From positions 1-43,660 of the forward strand of contig DASSKL010000053.1 of assembly GCA_035690485.1 (NCBI GenBank): 43,660 nucleotides of DNA, read 5' to 3'. How positions within the stretch are numbered: the stretch's first letter is position 1; each line of letters opens with the position of its first letter. Shown one piece after another: positions 10,696 through 19,648 of the stretch. The position numbers and the translations under genes are program-made. The notes under the pieces were generated by a model that searched no databases, was not told the DNA's origin, and saw only the letters and a list, made by a program, of their open reading frames with translations. The DNA comes from Mycobacteriales bacterium (lineage in GTDB: Bacteria; Actinomycetota; Actinomycetes; JAFAQI01; DASSKL01).

Positions 10696-11229
10696 TCAGA
10701 ACGGTGGCTCGTCGGAGGTGTCGCCCATCGGTGTAGCCCAGGGGTCGCCGCCGGCCGGCGCCGGCGAGGCCCACGGGTCGTCGGACGGCGCGCCGCGCTG
10801 GGCGCCACCGCCGCCACCACCGAAGCCACCGGCACCGCCACCGGCACCGCCACCGCCACCGCGCGAGGTCTTCTGCACCTTGGCGGTGGCGTAGCGCAGG
10901 GCCGGGCCGACCTCGTCGACCTCGACCTCGACGACTGTGCGCTTCTCACCCTCCTTGGTCTCGTAGGACCGCTGCTTGAGCCGGCCCTGCACGATGACCC
11001 GGGTGCCGCGGGTGAGCGACTCGGCGACGTTCTCCGCCACCTGCCGCCAGACGGAGCAACGCAGGAACAGCGCCTCGCCGTCCTTCCACTCGCCGGAGGC
11101 CTTGTCGAGGTAGCGCGGGGTGGAGGCGACGGTGAAGGACGCGACCGCGGCCCCGCTCGGCGTGAACCGCAGCTCGGGGTCGTTGGTCAGGTTGCCGACG
11201 ATCGTGATCGTCGTGTCGCCAGCGGCCAC
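10696..11229 (-). CDS. ssb: Single-stranded DNA-binding protein SSB
   Basis: The 177-residue protein has an N-terminal OB fold ([56 protein letters not shown]), a Gly-rich disordered linker (about 120-150) and the acidic tip DEPPF at the very C-terminus, which recruits replication and repair partners. It coats single-stranded DNA as a tetramer. The GTG start is preceded by GGGGG. It sits between rpsF and rpsR, the conserved order in which ribosomal and replication genes are co-expressed. Confidence 0.96.
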   Translation of the reverse strand: MAAGDTTITIVGNLTNDPELRFTPSGAAVASFTVASTPRYLDKASGEWKDGEALFLRCSVWRQVAENVAESLTRGTRVIVQGRLKQRSYETKEGEKRTVVEVEVDEVGPALRYATAKVQKTSRGGGGGAGGGAGGFGGGGGGAQRGAPSDDPWASPAPAGGDPWATPMGDTSDEPPF

Positions 11230-11238
11230 AGCTGCCCC

Positions 11239-11529
11239 CTACTTCGCGTCCGGGCGGATGAGCTTGGTGCGCAGCACGGCCTCGTTGAGGTTGAGCTGGC
11301 GGTCGAGCTCCTTGACGACGTCGGGATCGGCGGACATGTCGACGACGGCGTAGATGCCCTCGACCTTCTTGTCGATCTCGTAGGCGAGCCGGCGGCGGCC
11401 CCACACGTCGACCTTGTCGACGCTCCCGCCGCCCTGACGGACGACGTTGAGGAACGTGTCGAGCGAGGGCGCGACGGTGCGCTCCTCGAGGTCGGGGTCG
11501 AGGATGACCATGAGTTCGTAGTGACGCAT
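11239..11529 (-). CDS. rpsF: 30S ribosomal protein S6
   Basis: The 96-residue protein starts [17 protein letters not shown] and continues with the S6 ferredoxin-like fold ([36 protein letters not shown]). S6 binds S18 on the platform of the 30S subunit. It heads the rpsF-ssb-rpsR-rplI operon. The ribosome binding site AGGAGGTGA, nine bases before the ATG, is a perfect complement of the 16S rRNA 3' end, fitting high expression. Confidence 0.97.
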   Translation of the reverse strand: MRHYELMVILDPDLEERTVAPSLDTFLNVVRQGGGSVDKVDVWGRRRLAYEIDKKVEGIYAVVDMSADPDVVKELDRQLNLNEAVLRTKLIRPDAK

Positions 11530-11581
11530 GCGGAAACCTCACCTCCTCTGGACTGGTTTCGAGCGGCTGGGCCGCGGCGGC

Positions 11582-11633
11582 CACGGACGATCCGTGACAG
11601 GAGGTCTCTGCGTCAGTGCAGGACCCCAGCCTA
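11582..11633 (-). promoter_or_regulatory. rpsF operon -10 box and leader hairpin
   Basis: On the minus strand TAGGCT (11633-11628) fits the TAnnnT -10 box and would give a leader of about 90 bases before rpsF. Inside it, CACGGA/TCCGTG (11582-11596, 3-base loop) forms a hairpin. S6-S18 leader feedback exists in other bacteria, but I cannot confirm that motif here; the -35 is unclear. Confidence 0.35.
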
Positions 11634-11712
11634 ACAGCGCTGCACGGTGCACCGGGGTGCCGAGCACGGTAACCGACCGTCGCGACCGTCGCCGCCGACG
11701 ATCCACAGGCGG

Positions 11713-12513
11713 TCAGCGCAGGCCGCGCTCCTCGACGGGTTCGGCGAGCAGGACGCGCACGATCGCGGCGACCAAGCCGGCCAGCAGCACCGACGCGACG
11801 GCGCCGGGCAGCGCGACTCCGCTGTTGCCGAAGTGCTGCACCGGCCCGCTGAGCGCCTGCGACGACTGCGCAGCGGGCCCGCCGGCCGGCCCGGAGGGCG
11901 GTGGCACGGGTCCGACGGCCAGAGGCCGCGCGGACGGCGACCGCGACCCCGCTGCGGGGGTGGTACTCGACCGGGCCGAGGACGGCGACGCGGTGACCAA
12001 CGGCGCGGGGCCGGCCGGCGACGACGAGGCCGTCGGTGTGCTCGACGCGCCCGGGGCGGGTGGCGGCTTCGGTGCGGGGGACGACGTCGTCGGCGCCGGA
12101 GTCGGCGCCGGGGAGGACGTCGCAGCAGAACGCACCACGATGGTCCCGCTGAAGCTCGACTGGCGCGCGGGCGAGCTCGCCGCGACGCGGTAGGTCCCGA
12201 GCGCGGTCGCGGTGTAGGGGTCCGGGTCGACTCCGGCGCCGTCGGCGGACTGGCCGGGGAAGAGCACGATGTCGTACGACGAACCCACCGTGACCCGCCA
12301 GCTGTTGGCGGTGGCGTTGGTGAACACCACCCGGTCGACGGGGCGCACGGTCAGCGACGCGGGTGACAGACCGGTGGCGACGATCCGCATCTGGTAGTCG
12401 GCGGCAGCCGCCGGTCCGGCGAGTGCCAGCATGCCGGCGAAGGGCAGGACGAGGGCAGCGCTCGCCACGGAGACGGCCAGCCGCGAGCGCTTCACGAGAT
12501 CATGGTGCCGCAC
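11713..12513 (-). CDS. Secreted cupredoxin-fold-like protein with Pro/Ser/Thr-rich stalk and C-terminal anchor
   Basis: The 266-residue product has a signal peptide ending near GPAAAA, then a domain of about 90 residues with the beta-strand rhythm of a plastocyanin fold (SPASLTVRPVDRVVFTNAT, TYRVAAS, SGTIVV). However, the copper His, Cys and Met ligands are absent: no His or Cys occurs in the domain. A Pro/Ser/Thr/Ala-rich stretch of about 100 residues follows, then a C-terminal hydrophobic helix with a basic/acidic tail. No LPxTG motif is visible. It is probably a cell-surface protein on an extended stalk; function unknown. GTG 12513 is used; GTG 12495 (VKRSRLAV) is an alternative. It follows the PIG-V-like gene by nine bases. 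Confidence 0.65.
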   Translation of the reverse strand: MRHHDLVKRSRLAVSVASAALVLPFAGMLALAGPAAAADYQMRIVATGLSPASLTVRPVDRVVFTNATANSWRVTVGSSYDIVLFPGQSADGAGVDPDPYTATALGTYRVAASSPARQSSFSGTIVVRSAATSSPAPTPAPTTSSPAPKPPPAPGASSTPTASSSPAGPAPLVTASPSSARSSTTPAAGSRSPSARPLAVGPVPPPSGPAGGPAAQSSQALSGPVQHFGNSGVALPGAVASVLLAGLVAAIVRVLLAEPVEERGLR

Positions 12514-12522
12514 GGGCCGCGC

Positions 12523-13692
12523 TCACCCGACCCAGCGACCGCTGGTGAACGACAGCACGGCGACCGCCATCAGGGCAGGCGCCACCGACAGGTAGGCCAC
12601 GTGCACGGCGGGCCGGCGCAACGACCACCGGGCGAGCAGGAGCCACAGCGGCCACCACAGCAGAGTCGCCCGACCGACCGACAGGTAGAACGACGACGTC
12701 GCGAAGGCGATCACCTGCAAGCCGACGTAGGTGGCCTCTCCCCACCGCCGCAGCCACAGCAGCACGACGGTCAGCGCCACCCCGACGAGCACGGCGAGGA
12801 TCTCGGCGCGGAAGGACCACGCGTAGTTGTCGATGCGCCCGGAGTTGAAGGCACCGTGCCAGGTGTTGACGAACGCCGTCCACGGCAGCGTGAACTGTCG
12901 CCCCCAGACCCGCTGCGCATGCGGCCAGGCCAGCCAGTCGCCCGTGAGTGTGTAGAGGTACCCGGCATAGCCGGCCACGCCGGCGAAGGGCGCCAGCAGC
13001 CAACCGGCGTCCCGGCGAGGTCGGCGTACGGTCACCGCGTAGTGCACGACCAGCGCGACCGCCAGGAACAGCCCGGTGACCCGCACCGACGCCGCGCCGG
13101 CCGCGAGCAGGCCCGCCGCCCACCAGCGACCCCGCCGGGCCGACAGCCACGCGGGGATTGCCAGCGCCAGGAACAGCGCCTCGGAGTAGCCGGCGAACAG
13201 GAACACCGCGTAGGGCGACAACACCAGGTAGAGCGCGGCGCGCGAACCGGTCGACGCGTCGTCCTCGAGCGCGCCGAGTCGTACCAGTGCCACCGAGGCG
13301 ATCGCGCCGGCGACGAACGAGACCAGCAGGCCGGGTCCGACCCAGCCGCCCAGCACCGGGTGCAGGGCGCGCAGGACCAGGGGCAGGCCGGGAAAGAAGG
13401 CGACGACGCCCCGGTCGGGATAGTGCGCCGGATAGCCGTCGTAGCCCCAGTGCGCGACCTTCGTGAACAGGCCGACGTCCCAGTGGTCCCACAGCGACAC
13501 GAACGACGGCATGCCGGCCGCCGCGTGGTCGCGGAGATTCCAGGCACCGGCGACGGCGAGCACGGCGACCGCGGCACGGCTGGCGAACCACAGCACGAGA
13601 GCGCGCCGATCCGCACCGGACAGGCGGTCGCCCGCCGACCACCGCCGGGCCGCCCGGTCGCGAGTGGCGGGCGACGCCGGTGCGAGGGTCAT
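12523..13692 (-). CDS. PIG-V-like membrane mannosyltransferase
   Basis: The 389-residue polytopic protein (about ten hydrophobic segments) has the PIG-V/GT-C pattern. An Asp-containing first outer loop (SLWDHWDVGLFTKVAHWGYDG) is followed by FFPGLPLVLRALHP and by FAGYSEALFLALAIPAWLSA, a family signature. Such enzymes transfer mannose or a related sugar from a polyprenyl-phosphate donor outside the membrane. The start ATG overlaps the stop of the GT87 gene (ATGA), so the two are coupled and may act in the same glycan or glycoprotein pathway. Acceptor unknown. Confidence 0.78.
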   Translation of the reverse strand: MTLAPASPATRDRAARRWSAGDRLSGADRRALVLWFASRAAVAVLAVAGAWNLRDHAAAGMPSFVSLWDHWDVGLFTKVAHWGYDGYPAHYPDRGVVAFFPGLPLVLRALHPVLGGWVGPGLLVSFVAGAIASVALVRLGALEDDASTGSRAALYLVLSPYAVFLFAGYSEALFLALAIPAWLSARRGRWWAAGLLAAGAASVRVTGLFLAVALVVHYAVTVRRPRRDAGWLLAPFAGVAGYAGYLYTLTGDWLAWPHAQRVWGRQFTLPWTAFVNTWHGAFNSGRIDNYAWSFRAEILAVLVGVALTVVLLWLRRWGEATYVGLQVIAFATSSFYLSVGRATLLWWPLWLLLARWSLRRPAVHVAYLSVAPALMAVAVLSFTSGRWVG

Positions 13693-15128
13693 GTCAGCGC
13701 CGGCTTGCCTGCCGTCGCCGCCACCCGCGGGCCGGGCAGCACGATGCGGTCCTCGGACCCGGCGAGCACCCCGCCGGCAGGGTCATCGACACCCTCGGCA
13801 CGTACGACGTCGCGGCGCGGCGACCAGATCTCCCGGACGACCAGCGCGCAGATGACCACCAGCACGAGGTCGCGAATCACCACGCCGGCAAGGAAGAACC
13901 CGATCGGCAGACCCTGCCCCGCGTGGTCGTGCCCGACGAAGAAGTAGAAGCGCATGAACAGCAGCAGCACCTCGGTCGCCTGCCACGCGAGCACGGCCGG
14001 CCACCGGGGCCGCGCCAGCACGACGAGCGGCAGCAGCCAGATCGCGTACTGCGGCGAGTAGACCTTGCTGGTCAGCAGGAATCCCACGACGACGAGCAGC
14101 CCGACCTGCGCCACTCGCGGCCGGCGCGGGGCGCGCAGCACCAGCACGGCGATCGAGATCGCGACGAGGACGAACGCCGCGGCGCTCAGCGTGTTGAGGA
14201 TCGTCGGCGACTGCCCGGGCAGCAGGCCGCTGTCGAGCGGTTTGCCGCGCCAGTGCTCGATCGCGAACCACAGCGAGTCCCAGTCGGCCGGGCGGCTGCG
14301 GTTGAGGGAGTAGAAGCGCCCGAACGACGCCGGCCAGGCGATCCAGACCGGCAGGTCGACGAGCAGCCACGTCAACGCGGCCGCGCCGAACATCACCGCC
14401 CACGACCGCAGCCGCCCGGCCCGCAGGCACAGCAGGAAGAGGGCGCCGATCAGCAGCACGGGGTAGAGCTTGGTGGCGACACCGAGCCCGAGCAGCACGC
14501 CGGCCCAGGCCGGCCGGCGTCTGCTCCACGCCCACAGGCCCGCCCCAGCGAACGCCGCTGCCGCCAGGTCCCAGTTGGTGAATGCGTGGACGAACAGCAC
14601 CGGCGAGACGGCGAGCATCGCGGCATCCCAGGGCCTGCTGCGACCCGCGAGCCGCACGGTGCTCCACGCCACCACCAGGCCCCCGACTGCGAGCATCGCC
14701 ACCGAGGCGTCGAAGAAGACGTCGGCCTTGTCCGCCGGGTCGGCGTGCGAGGCCACCCACGAGGCGGCCTGCATCATGCCGCCGATGACGACCGGGTACT
14801 CGACCGGATGGTCCTTGTAGGGGACCTGCCCGCGGTCGAGACCTTCGGCGTAGTAGAGGGCGTAGACGTCGGAGTAGCACATGCGCGTGTACTGGTACTC
14901 GCCCGACCAGGCGTGCGTGCTGCAGGGCAGCTTCTGCAGGTAGGCGATGCCGAGGCCGACGACCATCAGCACCAGCACGACCCGCACGGGCACCCAGAAC
15001 CACGACGTCCGCCGAGCGGCGTGACCGCCCACCGGCCCGCCGTAGAGCTCGCTCGCGCCGTGCGCGAACGGGTCCTGGCGCGACGGCGCGACGGGGTCGA
15101 CCGGTGCGCTCACCGTGCCATCGTGCAT
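13689..15128 (-). CDS. GT87-family polytopic glycosyltransferase (Rv0051-like)
   Basis: The 479-residue protein has about ten or more membrane segments. After a cytoplasmic N-terminus it shows Asp/Tyr-rich extracytoplasmic motifs (SDVYALYYAEGLDRGQVPYKDHPVEYPVV), typical of GT87/DUF2029 alpha-mannosyl/arabinosyl GT-C enzymes. GLGVATKLYPVLLIGALFLL and VYSPQYAIWLLPLVVL are the conserved later helices. It uses a polyprenyl-phosphate sugar. It sits three bases after the penicillin-binding protein stop and overlaps the PIG-V-like gene, so peptidoglycan synthesis and surface glycosylation share a transcript. The position next to ponA matches Rv0051 in mycobacteria (from memory). Confidence 0.82.
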   Translation of the reverse strand: MHDGTVSAPVDPVAPSRQDPFAHGASELYGGPVGGHAARRTSWFWVPVRVVLVLMVVGLGIAYLQKLPCSTHAWSGEYQYTRMCYSDVYALYYAEGLDRGQVPYKDHPVEYPVVIGGMMQAASWVASHADPADKADVFFDASVAMLAVGGLVVAWSTVRLAGRSRPWDAAMLAVSPVLFVHAFTNWDLAAAAFAGAGLWAWSRRRPAWAGVLLGLGVATKLYPVLLIGALFLLCLRAGRLRSWAVMFGAAALTWLLVDLPVWIAWPASFGRFYSLNRSRPADWDSLWFAIEHWRGKPLDSGLLPGQSPTILNTLSAAAFVLVAISIAVLVLRAPRRPRVAQVGLLVVVGFLLTSKVYSPQYAIWLLPLVVLARPRWPAVLAWQATEVLLLFMRFYFFVGHDHAGQGLPIGFFLAGVVIRDLVLVVICALVVREIWSPRRDVVRAEGVDDPAGGVLAGSEDRIVLPGPRVAATAGKPALT

Positions 15129-15131
15129 CAG

Positions 15132-17327
15132 CTAGGGAGGCGGCGAGGCGGTGATGGCATGACCCCCGCCGCCGGGCTGCGCGGTGGCGCTCGCACTCGG
15201 CGAGGGCGGCGGCGGACTCTGCGTCGCCGTCGGTGACGGCGACGGCTGGGTCGACGGTGGCAGCGTCGGCGAGGGCGTCACCGTCGGCGAGAGCGGGATG
15301 CTCGGCGTGACGGTCGGGGTGAGCGACGGGCTCGTTGTCGGGGAGGCCCCGCCCGACGTCGTACGGGCCGGGCTGGGCGACTGCCCGTGTCCGGAGAACG
15401 TGGGCGTGGGGAACTGCATGACCGGCTGGCCGGCGAGGGCGGAGGTCATGAACTCCTGCCAGATCGACGCGGGCAGCCCACCGCCGTAGACGCCGCCCTC
15501 GAAGCCGCGGACGTTCGTGAGCGGCTCGCTCTCGGTCTTGTTGCCCATCCACACCGCGGTCGACAGCTGCGGGGTGAAGCCCACGAACCACGCGTCGGCG
15601 TTGTTGGTCGTCGTTCCCGTCTTGCCCGCAGCCGGCCGCCCCGGGAGGGTCTTGCCGGACGCCGTGCCCTGCGGACTCTCCAGCACCTGGCGCATCGCGT
15701 AGGCCGCGTTGGCCGCGACGTCCGGGTCGATGGCCCGGCTGGTGTCGGGGTGCGCCTCGTAGACCGTGTGCCCGCCGTTGTCCAGGACCTTCGCCACCAG
15801 GTACGGCGTCGCGCGGGTGCCCCCGTCGGCGATCGTCGCGTAGCCCACCGCCTGGTCGATCGGGCGCACGTCGTAGATGCCGAGCGTGATGCCGGCGCCG
15901 ACGAAGCCGCCCTGGTCCGACAGCGGGTTGGACCGGGCGACACCCATGTCGTAGGCCGTGTTGCGCACGTTCTTCGGGCCGACCTGCACGGCGAGCGGCA
16001 CGAAGACCGTGTTGATCGAGCGCGCCGTGGCCACGGTCAACGTGCAGGGGTAGGGGCACTGCTCGCCGCTGTCGTTCTGCACCTCTTGCTTTGCGCCGTA
16101 GCCGCGGACGTGCTTGGGCGAGCTGCCGTCATAGGCCGTGTTGAGCCCGATGCCCTGCTCCAGCGCGGTCACCAACGTGTAGGGCTTGAACGACGACCCG
16201 GGCTGGCGCGGCTCGTAGGCGAGGTTGACGAAGCTCTTGGGAATGTTCGGGCTGCCGTAGTCCTGCCCTCCGTACATCGCGCGCACCGCGCCGTTGCCGG
16301 GCTGCACCGCGACGAGCGCCGACAGCGGCTCGCCGCCCGCGGCCCGGCGGCTGGCGAGGATGTCCTGCTCGGCCTTGACCGCGGCGTCCTGCGCCCTCTT
16401 GTCGATGGTCGTGACCACCCGGTAGCCGCCGAGGTTGAGCCGGCTCTCGTCGAAGCCCTTGGCGGTGAGCTCCTTCTTGACGGCCTGGATGACGTAGCCG
16501 TTGGGCCCGCTCACGGTGTTGGTCGCGCGGCTCGGCGGGATCAGCGACTTCGTCGGGAACTGCAACCCGCTCGCCTGCTGGGGGGTGAGCCAGCCGCCCT
16601 TCACCATGCCGTCGATCACCTGGTGCCAGCGCCGCTGGGCACCCGCGGGGTTGACCGCCGGATCGAGCCCGGACGGGGAACGGATCAGCCCGGCGAGCAC
16701 GGCGCCCTGCGCCGCGTCGAGGTCGTGCACCGGCTTGCCGAAGTAGGCGCGCGAGGCCGCCTCGATCCCGTAGGCCCCACGGCCGAAGTAGATGGTGTTG
16801 AGGTAGTCCTGCAGCACCCGGTCCTTCGAGCGGCTGTGGTCGAGCTTCACCGCGATGAAGATCTCCTTGATCTTCCGGGTGAACGTGCGGTCCTGCGTCA
16901 GGTAGGCGTTCTTGGCGTACTGCTGGGTGATCGTCGAGCCGCCCTGCTTCACCTCGCCGCCGGTGACGTCGACCCACAGCGCCCGAAGAATGCCGGTCGG
17001 GGAGATGCCGGCCTCGTGGTAGAAGTTGCGATCCTCGGCCGCGAGCACCGCCTGGCGCACCGGCGGCGGCACGTCGGACAGCGGCACGCTGGTGCGGTTG
17101 ACCGTGCCGAGTCGGCCGAGCTCGGTCTTGCCGTCGCTGTAGTAGAGGTAGGTCGTCTGCTTCTTGACGATCGCGTTGGCGGCGGGGATCCCGGTCGTCA
17201 GGTAGCCGACGACGACCAGCAGCACCAGCAGCAGGAAGGCGCCGAGCACCACCCAGAGCACCTGGCGCCAGGAGGGTAGGAACCGGCGCCAGCCCGCGTC
17301 GGAGCCGGGCCGCGTGGCGGCGTTCAC
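15132..17327 (-). CDS. ponA: Class A penicillin-binding protein (transglycosylase-transpeptidase)
   Basis: The 731-residue protein has a short cytoplasmic N-terminus and one membrane anchor (about 23-47). The GT51 glycosyltransferase domain shows AAEDRNFYHEAG (catalytic Glu), GGSTITQQYAKN and RGAYGIEAASRAYFGK. The transpeptidase domain carries SSFKP (about 377; catalytic Ser), SIN (about 435) and KTGTT (about 567). The last 100 residues are a Pro/Ser/Thr-rich tail outside the cell. It polymerises and cross-links peptidoglycan. The GTG start lies downstream of the DUF5318 gene on the same strand, followed by the two glycosyltransferases. This order (DUF5318-ponA1-GT87) is conserved with mycobacteria. 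Confidence 0.95.
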   Translation of the reverse strand: MNAATRPGSDAGWRRFLPSWRQVLWVVLGAFLLLVLLVVVGYLTTGIPAANAIVKKQTTYLYYSDGKTELGRLGTVNRTSVPLSDVPPPVRQAVLAAEDRNFYHEAGISPTGILRALWVDVTGGEVKQGGSTITQQYAKNAYLTQDRTFTRKIKEIFIAVKLDHSRSKDRVLQDYLNTIYFGRGAYGIEAASRAYFGKPVHDLDAAQGAVLAGLIRSPSGLDPAVNPAGAQRRWHQVIDGMVKGGWLTPQQASGLQFPTKSLIPPSRATNTVSGPNGYVIQAVKKELTAKGFDESRLNLGGYRVVTTIDKRAQDAAVKAEQDILASRRAAGGEPLSALVAVQPGNGAVRAMYGGQDYGSPNIPKSFVNLAYEPRQPGSSFKPYTLVTALEQGIGLNTAYDGSSPKHVRGYGAKQEVQNDSGEQCPYPCTLTVATARSINTVFVPLAVQVGPKNVRNTAYDMGVARSNPLSDQGGFVGAGITLGIYDVRPIDQAVGYATIADGGTRATPYLVAKVLDNGGHTVYEAHPDTSRAIDPDVAANAAYAMRQVLESPQGTASGKTLPGRPAAGKTGTTTNNADAWFVGFTPQLSTAVWMGNKTESEPLTNVRGFEGGVYGGGLPASIWQEFMTSALAGQPVMQFPTPTFSGHGQSPSPARTTSGGASPTTSPSLTPTVTPSIPLSPTVTPSPTLPPSTQPSPSPTATQSPPPPSPSASATAQPGGGGHAITASPPP

Positions 17328-17393
17328 CGTCGAATGTGTCCTCGAGGTCGGGTGGCGCTGCGTAGTCAGAGTGTGACGGTCAGCGGTCGGGGG

Positions 17394-17825
17394 CTAGGAG
17401 TCTGCCCCGCCCGACCGGGCCTTACGCCTGCGCGATCCGGCGGCCGAGCGAGCGGTCTCCTGCCCCGTGCCAAGGACGTACGACGTGACCAGATGGTTCC
17501 ACCCGCAGCCGCGGCAGACCTCGACCACGTAGACCGAGAACTCGGCCAGCTCGCGCGCCAGCCGGGTCAGCTCGGCCGGCGCACGCACCCGGCCGTTGAC
17601 CTCCTTCGGGAAGCAGTCGCCGTAGGTGTAGGTCACGTGGGTCAGCCGCTCGCGCCGGCAGACGGGGCAGGAGGCCTCCGTCTGCTCACCGTGGAAGCGG
17701 GCGGCACGCAGCAGGTAGGGGTGCGCGTCGCACACGTCGTAGGTCGACGCACGCCCGGCGAACAGGTCGGCGAGCGTGGCGCGACGCGCGAGCGCGTAGT
17801 CGACGACCGACCGCTGCGACCACAT
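17394..17825 (-). CDS. DUF5318 protein (Rv0049-like), zinc-ribbon type
   Basis: The 143-residue protein begins MWSQRSVVDYALARR and has a CPVC pair and a CRGCGWNH pair that together look like a four-Cys zinc site; a GDCFPKE segment lies between. It matches the DUF5318 family found beside ponA1 in actinobacteria; no biochemical role is established to my knowledge. ATG 17825 is selected because TACATT sits seven bases upstream, giving a leaderless transcript divergent from padR. A small envelope-linked or regulatory role is inferred only from the neighbourhood. Confidence 0.8.
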   Translation of the reverse strand: MWSQRSVVDYALARRATLADLFAGRASTYDVCDAHPYLLRAARFHGEQTEASCPVCRRERLTHVTYTYGDCFPKEVNGRVRAPAELTRLARELAEFSVYVVEVCRGCGWNHLVTSYVLGTGQETARSAAGSRRRKARSGGADS

Positions 17826-17832
17826 GCCGGCC

Positions 17833-17838
17833 AATGTA
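17833..17838 (-). promoter_or_regulatory. -10 box (TACATT) for leaderless DUF5318/ponA transcript
   Basis: On the minus strand TACATT is followed by seven bases and the ATG at 17825. It is back-to-back with the PadR promoter, whose -35 begins 20 bases away, so the two divergent promoters probably interfere or are co-regulated. Confidence 0.45.
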
Positions 17839-17857
17839 CGACGCACCGGGGTGTCAC

Positions 17858-17887
17858 TTGCCAGCATTGGCCCGGCGTGCGTATCGT
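17858..17887 (+). promoter_or_regulatory. Sigma-70-like promoter of padR-ino1
   Basis: TTGCCA (17858-17863) and TATCGT (17882-17887) are separated by 18 bases. The expected start of transcription, near 17893, falls inside the palindromic operator at 17891-17911. This is the best -35/-10 pair I can see in the window. Confidence 0.55.
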
Positions 17888-17890
17888 CGT

Positions 17891-17911
17891 GATGTATCGG
17901 TTCGATACATC
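17891..17911. promoter_or_regulatory. PadR-type palindromic operator
   Basis: Perfect 9-base arms GATGTATCG and CGATACATC surround a GTT centre. The outer ATGT...ACAT matches the half-site pattern known for PadR regulators. It overlaps the predicted start of the padR-ino1 transcript and lies 49 bases before the padR GTG, so autorepression is the natural reading. Confidence 0.7.
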
Positions 17912-17959
17912 GGCGCGAGGTGTCACGATCTCGCGCGGATCACCGCCTCAGGGAGTCAC

Positions 17960-18535
17960 GTGAGCCGCAAGTCCGGGGTGCTCGAGCTGGCCGTCCTCGG
18001 CCTGCTGCACGAGTCGCCGATGCACGGCTACGAGCTGCGCAAGCGGCTCAACACCCTGTTGGGCACGTTCCGCGCGCTGTCCTACGGCAGCCTCTACCCG
18101 AGCCTGCGCGAGCTCGAGGCGCGGGGCTGGATCACCGAGGACGCCAGCGACGAGTCCGCCGCCGGGCGCCGCAGCAAGATCGTCTACAAGCTGACCGCCG
18201 ACGGCAAGGAGCGGCTCCAGGAGCTGCTCGCCGAGTCGGGTCCGGCCGCCTGGGAGGACGAGACCTTCGGCGTCCACTTCGCGTTCTTCGGCCAGACCGA
18301 CGCCGAGGTGCGCCTGCGCATCCTCGAGGGCCGGCGCAGCCGGCTCGAGGACCGGCTGGAGAGCGTGCGCACCGGCGTCCGCCGCGGCCGCGAGCGGCTC
18401 GACGCCTACACGTTGCAGCTGCAGGAGCACGGCCTCGAGTCGGTCGAGCGCGAGGTCCGCTGGCTCAACGAGCTCATCGCCACCGAGCGCTCCGGTGGCC
18501 CCCGCACCGGCAACACCACCAAGCACACCCCGTAG
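17960..18535 (+). CDS. PadR-family transcriptional regulator
   Basis: The 191-residue protein has an N-terminal winged helix ([57 protein letters not shown]) and a C-terminal coiled-coil dimerisation region of the PadR-s1/Vir_act_alpha_C type ([23 protein letters not shown]). GTG 17960 is preceded by AGGGAG at good distance. A perfect ATGTATCG-type palindrome lies at its promoter. It is followed after 29 bases by ino1, so it probably regulates itself and inositol phosphate synthesis. It corresponds in position to Rv0047c next to ino1. The effector is unknown. Confidence 0.9.
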   Translation: MSRKSGVLELAVLGLLHESPMHGYELRKRLNTLLGTFRALSYGSLYPSLRELEARGWITEDASDESAAGRRSKIVYKLTADGKERLQELLAESGPAAWEDETFGVHFAFFGQTDAEVRLRILEGRRSRLEDRLESVRTGVRRGRERLDAYTLQLQEHGLESVEREVRWLNELIATERSGGPRTGNTTKHTP

Positions 18536-18564
18536 TTCCAAGTTACTCAGTGAGGAGAGGCCGG

Positions 18565-19635
18565 ATGGCTTCCGTGAAGGTCGCGATCGTCGGCGTCGGC
18601 AACTGCGCCGCATCGCTCGTGCAGGGCGTGGAGTACTACCGCGACGCCGACCCGTCGGCACGCGTACCCGGCCTGATGCACGTCCAGCTCGGCGACTACC
18701 ACGTCAGCGACATCGAGTTTGTGGCGGCGTTCGACGTCGACGGCAAGAAGGTCGGTCGCGACCTGTCCGAGGCGATCGTGGCGAGCGAGAACAACACGAT
18801 CAAGATCGCCGACGTGCCGCCGCTCGGCATCACCGTGCAGCGCGGTCACACCCTCGACGGCCTCGGCAAGTACTACCGCGAGACCATCGAGGAGTCGACC
18901 GACGAGCCCGTCGACGTGGTCGCGGCCCTGCGCGAGTCCGGCGCCGACGTGCTGATCTGCTACCTGCCGGTCGGGTCCGAGGACGCCGCGAAGTTCTACG
19001 CCCGGTGCGCGATCGATGCCAACGTGGCGTTCGTCAACTGCCTACCGGTCTTCATCGCCGGCACGCCGGAGTGGGCCGAGAAGTTCCGCGCCGCCGGTGT
19101 CCCGATCGTGGGCGACGACATCAAGAGCCAGGTCGGCGCGACGATCACCCACCGGGTGCTCGCCAAGCTGTTCGAGGACCGCGGCGTGATCCTCGACCGC
19201 ACCTACCAGCTCAACGTCGGCGGCAACATGGACTTCATGAACATGCTCGAGCGTGAGCGCCTGGAGTCCAAGAAGATCTCCAAGACGCAGGCGGTCACGA
19301 GCAACCTGCAGCACGACATCGGCAAGCGCAACGTGCACATCGGCCCGTCCGACTACGTGGCCTGGCTCGACGACCGCAAGTGGGCCTACGTGCGGCTCGA
19401 AGGACGGGCGTTCGGCGACGTGCCGCTGAACCTCGAGTACAAGCTCGAGGTCTGGGACTCGCCCAACTCCGCGGGCGTCGTCATCGACGCGCTGCGCTGC
19501 GCGAAGATCGCCAAGGACCGCGGCATCGGCGGTCCGATCATGCCGGCCTCGTCCTACTTCATGAAGTCACCGCCCGAGCAGCACCGCGACGAGGTGGCCC
19601 GGCAGATGCTGGAGGCGTTCATCGCGGGCGAGTGA
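18565..19635 (+). CDS. ino1: Inositol-3-phosphate synthase
   Basis: The 356-residue protein has the NAD-binding start [18 protein letters not shown] and later the catalytic region ([59 protein letters not shown]) of actinobacterial inositol-3-phosphate synthases. It converts glucose 6-phosphate to 1D-myo-inositol 3-phosphate, the precursor of phosphatidylinositol, mannosylated inositol lipids and mycothiol. The ATG has GAGGAG upstream. It is co-oriented with and 29 bases after padR. Linking mycothiol supply with the thioredoxin genes elsewhere in the window is inference. Confidence 0.95.
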   Translation: MASVKVAIVGVGNCAASLVQGVEYYRDADPSARVPGLMHVQLGDYHVSDIEFVAAFDVDGKKVGRDLSEAIVASENNTIKIADVPPLGITVQRGHTLDGLGKYYRETIEESTDEPVDVVAALRESGADVLICYLPVGSEDAAKFYARCAIDANVAFVNCLPVFIAGTPEWAEKFRAAGVPIVGDDIKSQVGATITHRVLAKLFEDRGVILDRTYQLNVGGNMDFMNMLERERLESKKISKTQAVTSNLQHDIGKRNVHIGPSDYVAWLDDRKWAYVRLEGRAFGDVPLNLEYKLEVWDSPNSAGVVIDALRCAKIAKDRGIGGPIMPASSYFMKSPPEQHRDEVARQMLEAFIAGE

Positions 19636-19648
19636 CCCGGGGCAGGGC

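Noticed and set aside
13680-15236. Plus-strand 518-codon open frame rich in Arg, Gln, Asp and His
   Set aside because: Shadow of the GT87 gene, with no hydrophobic core or recognisable motif.
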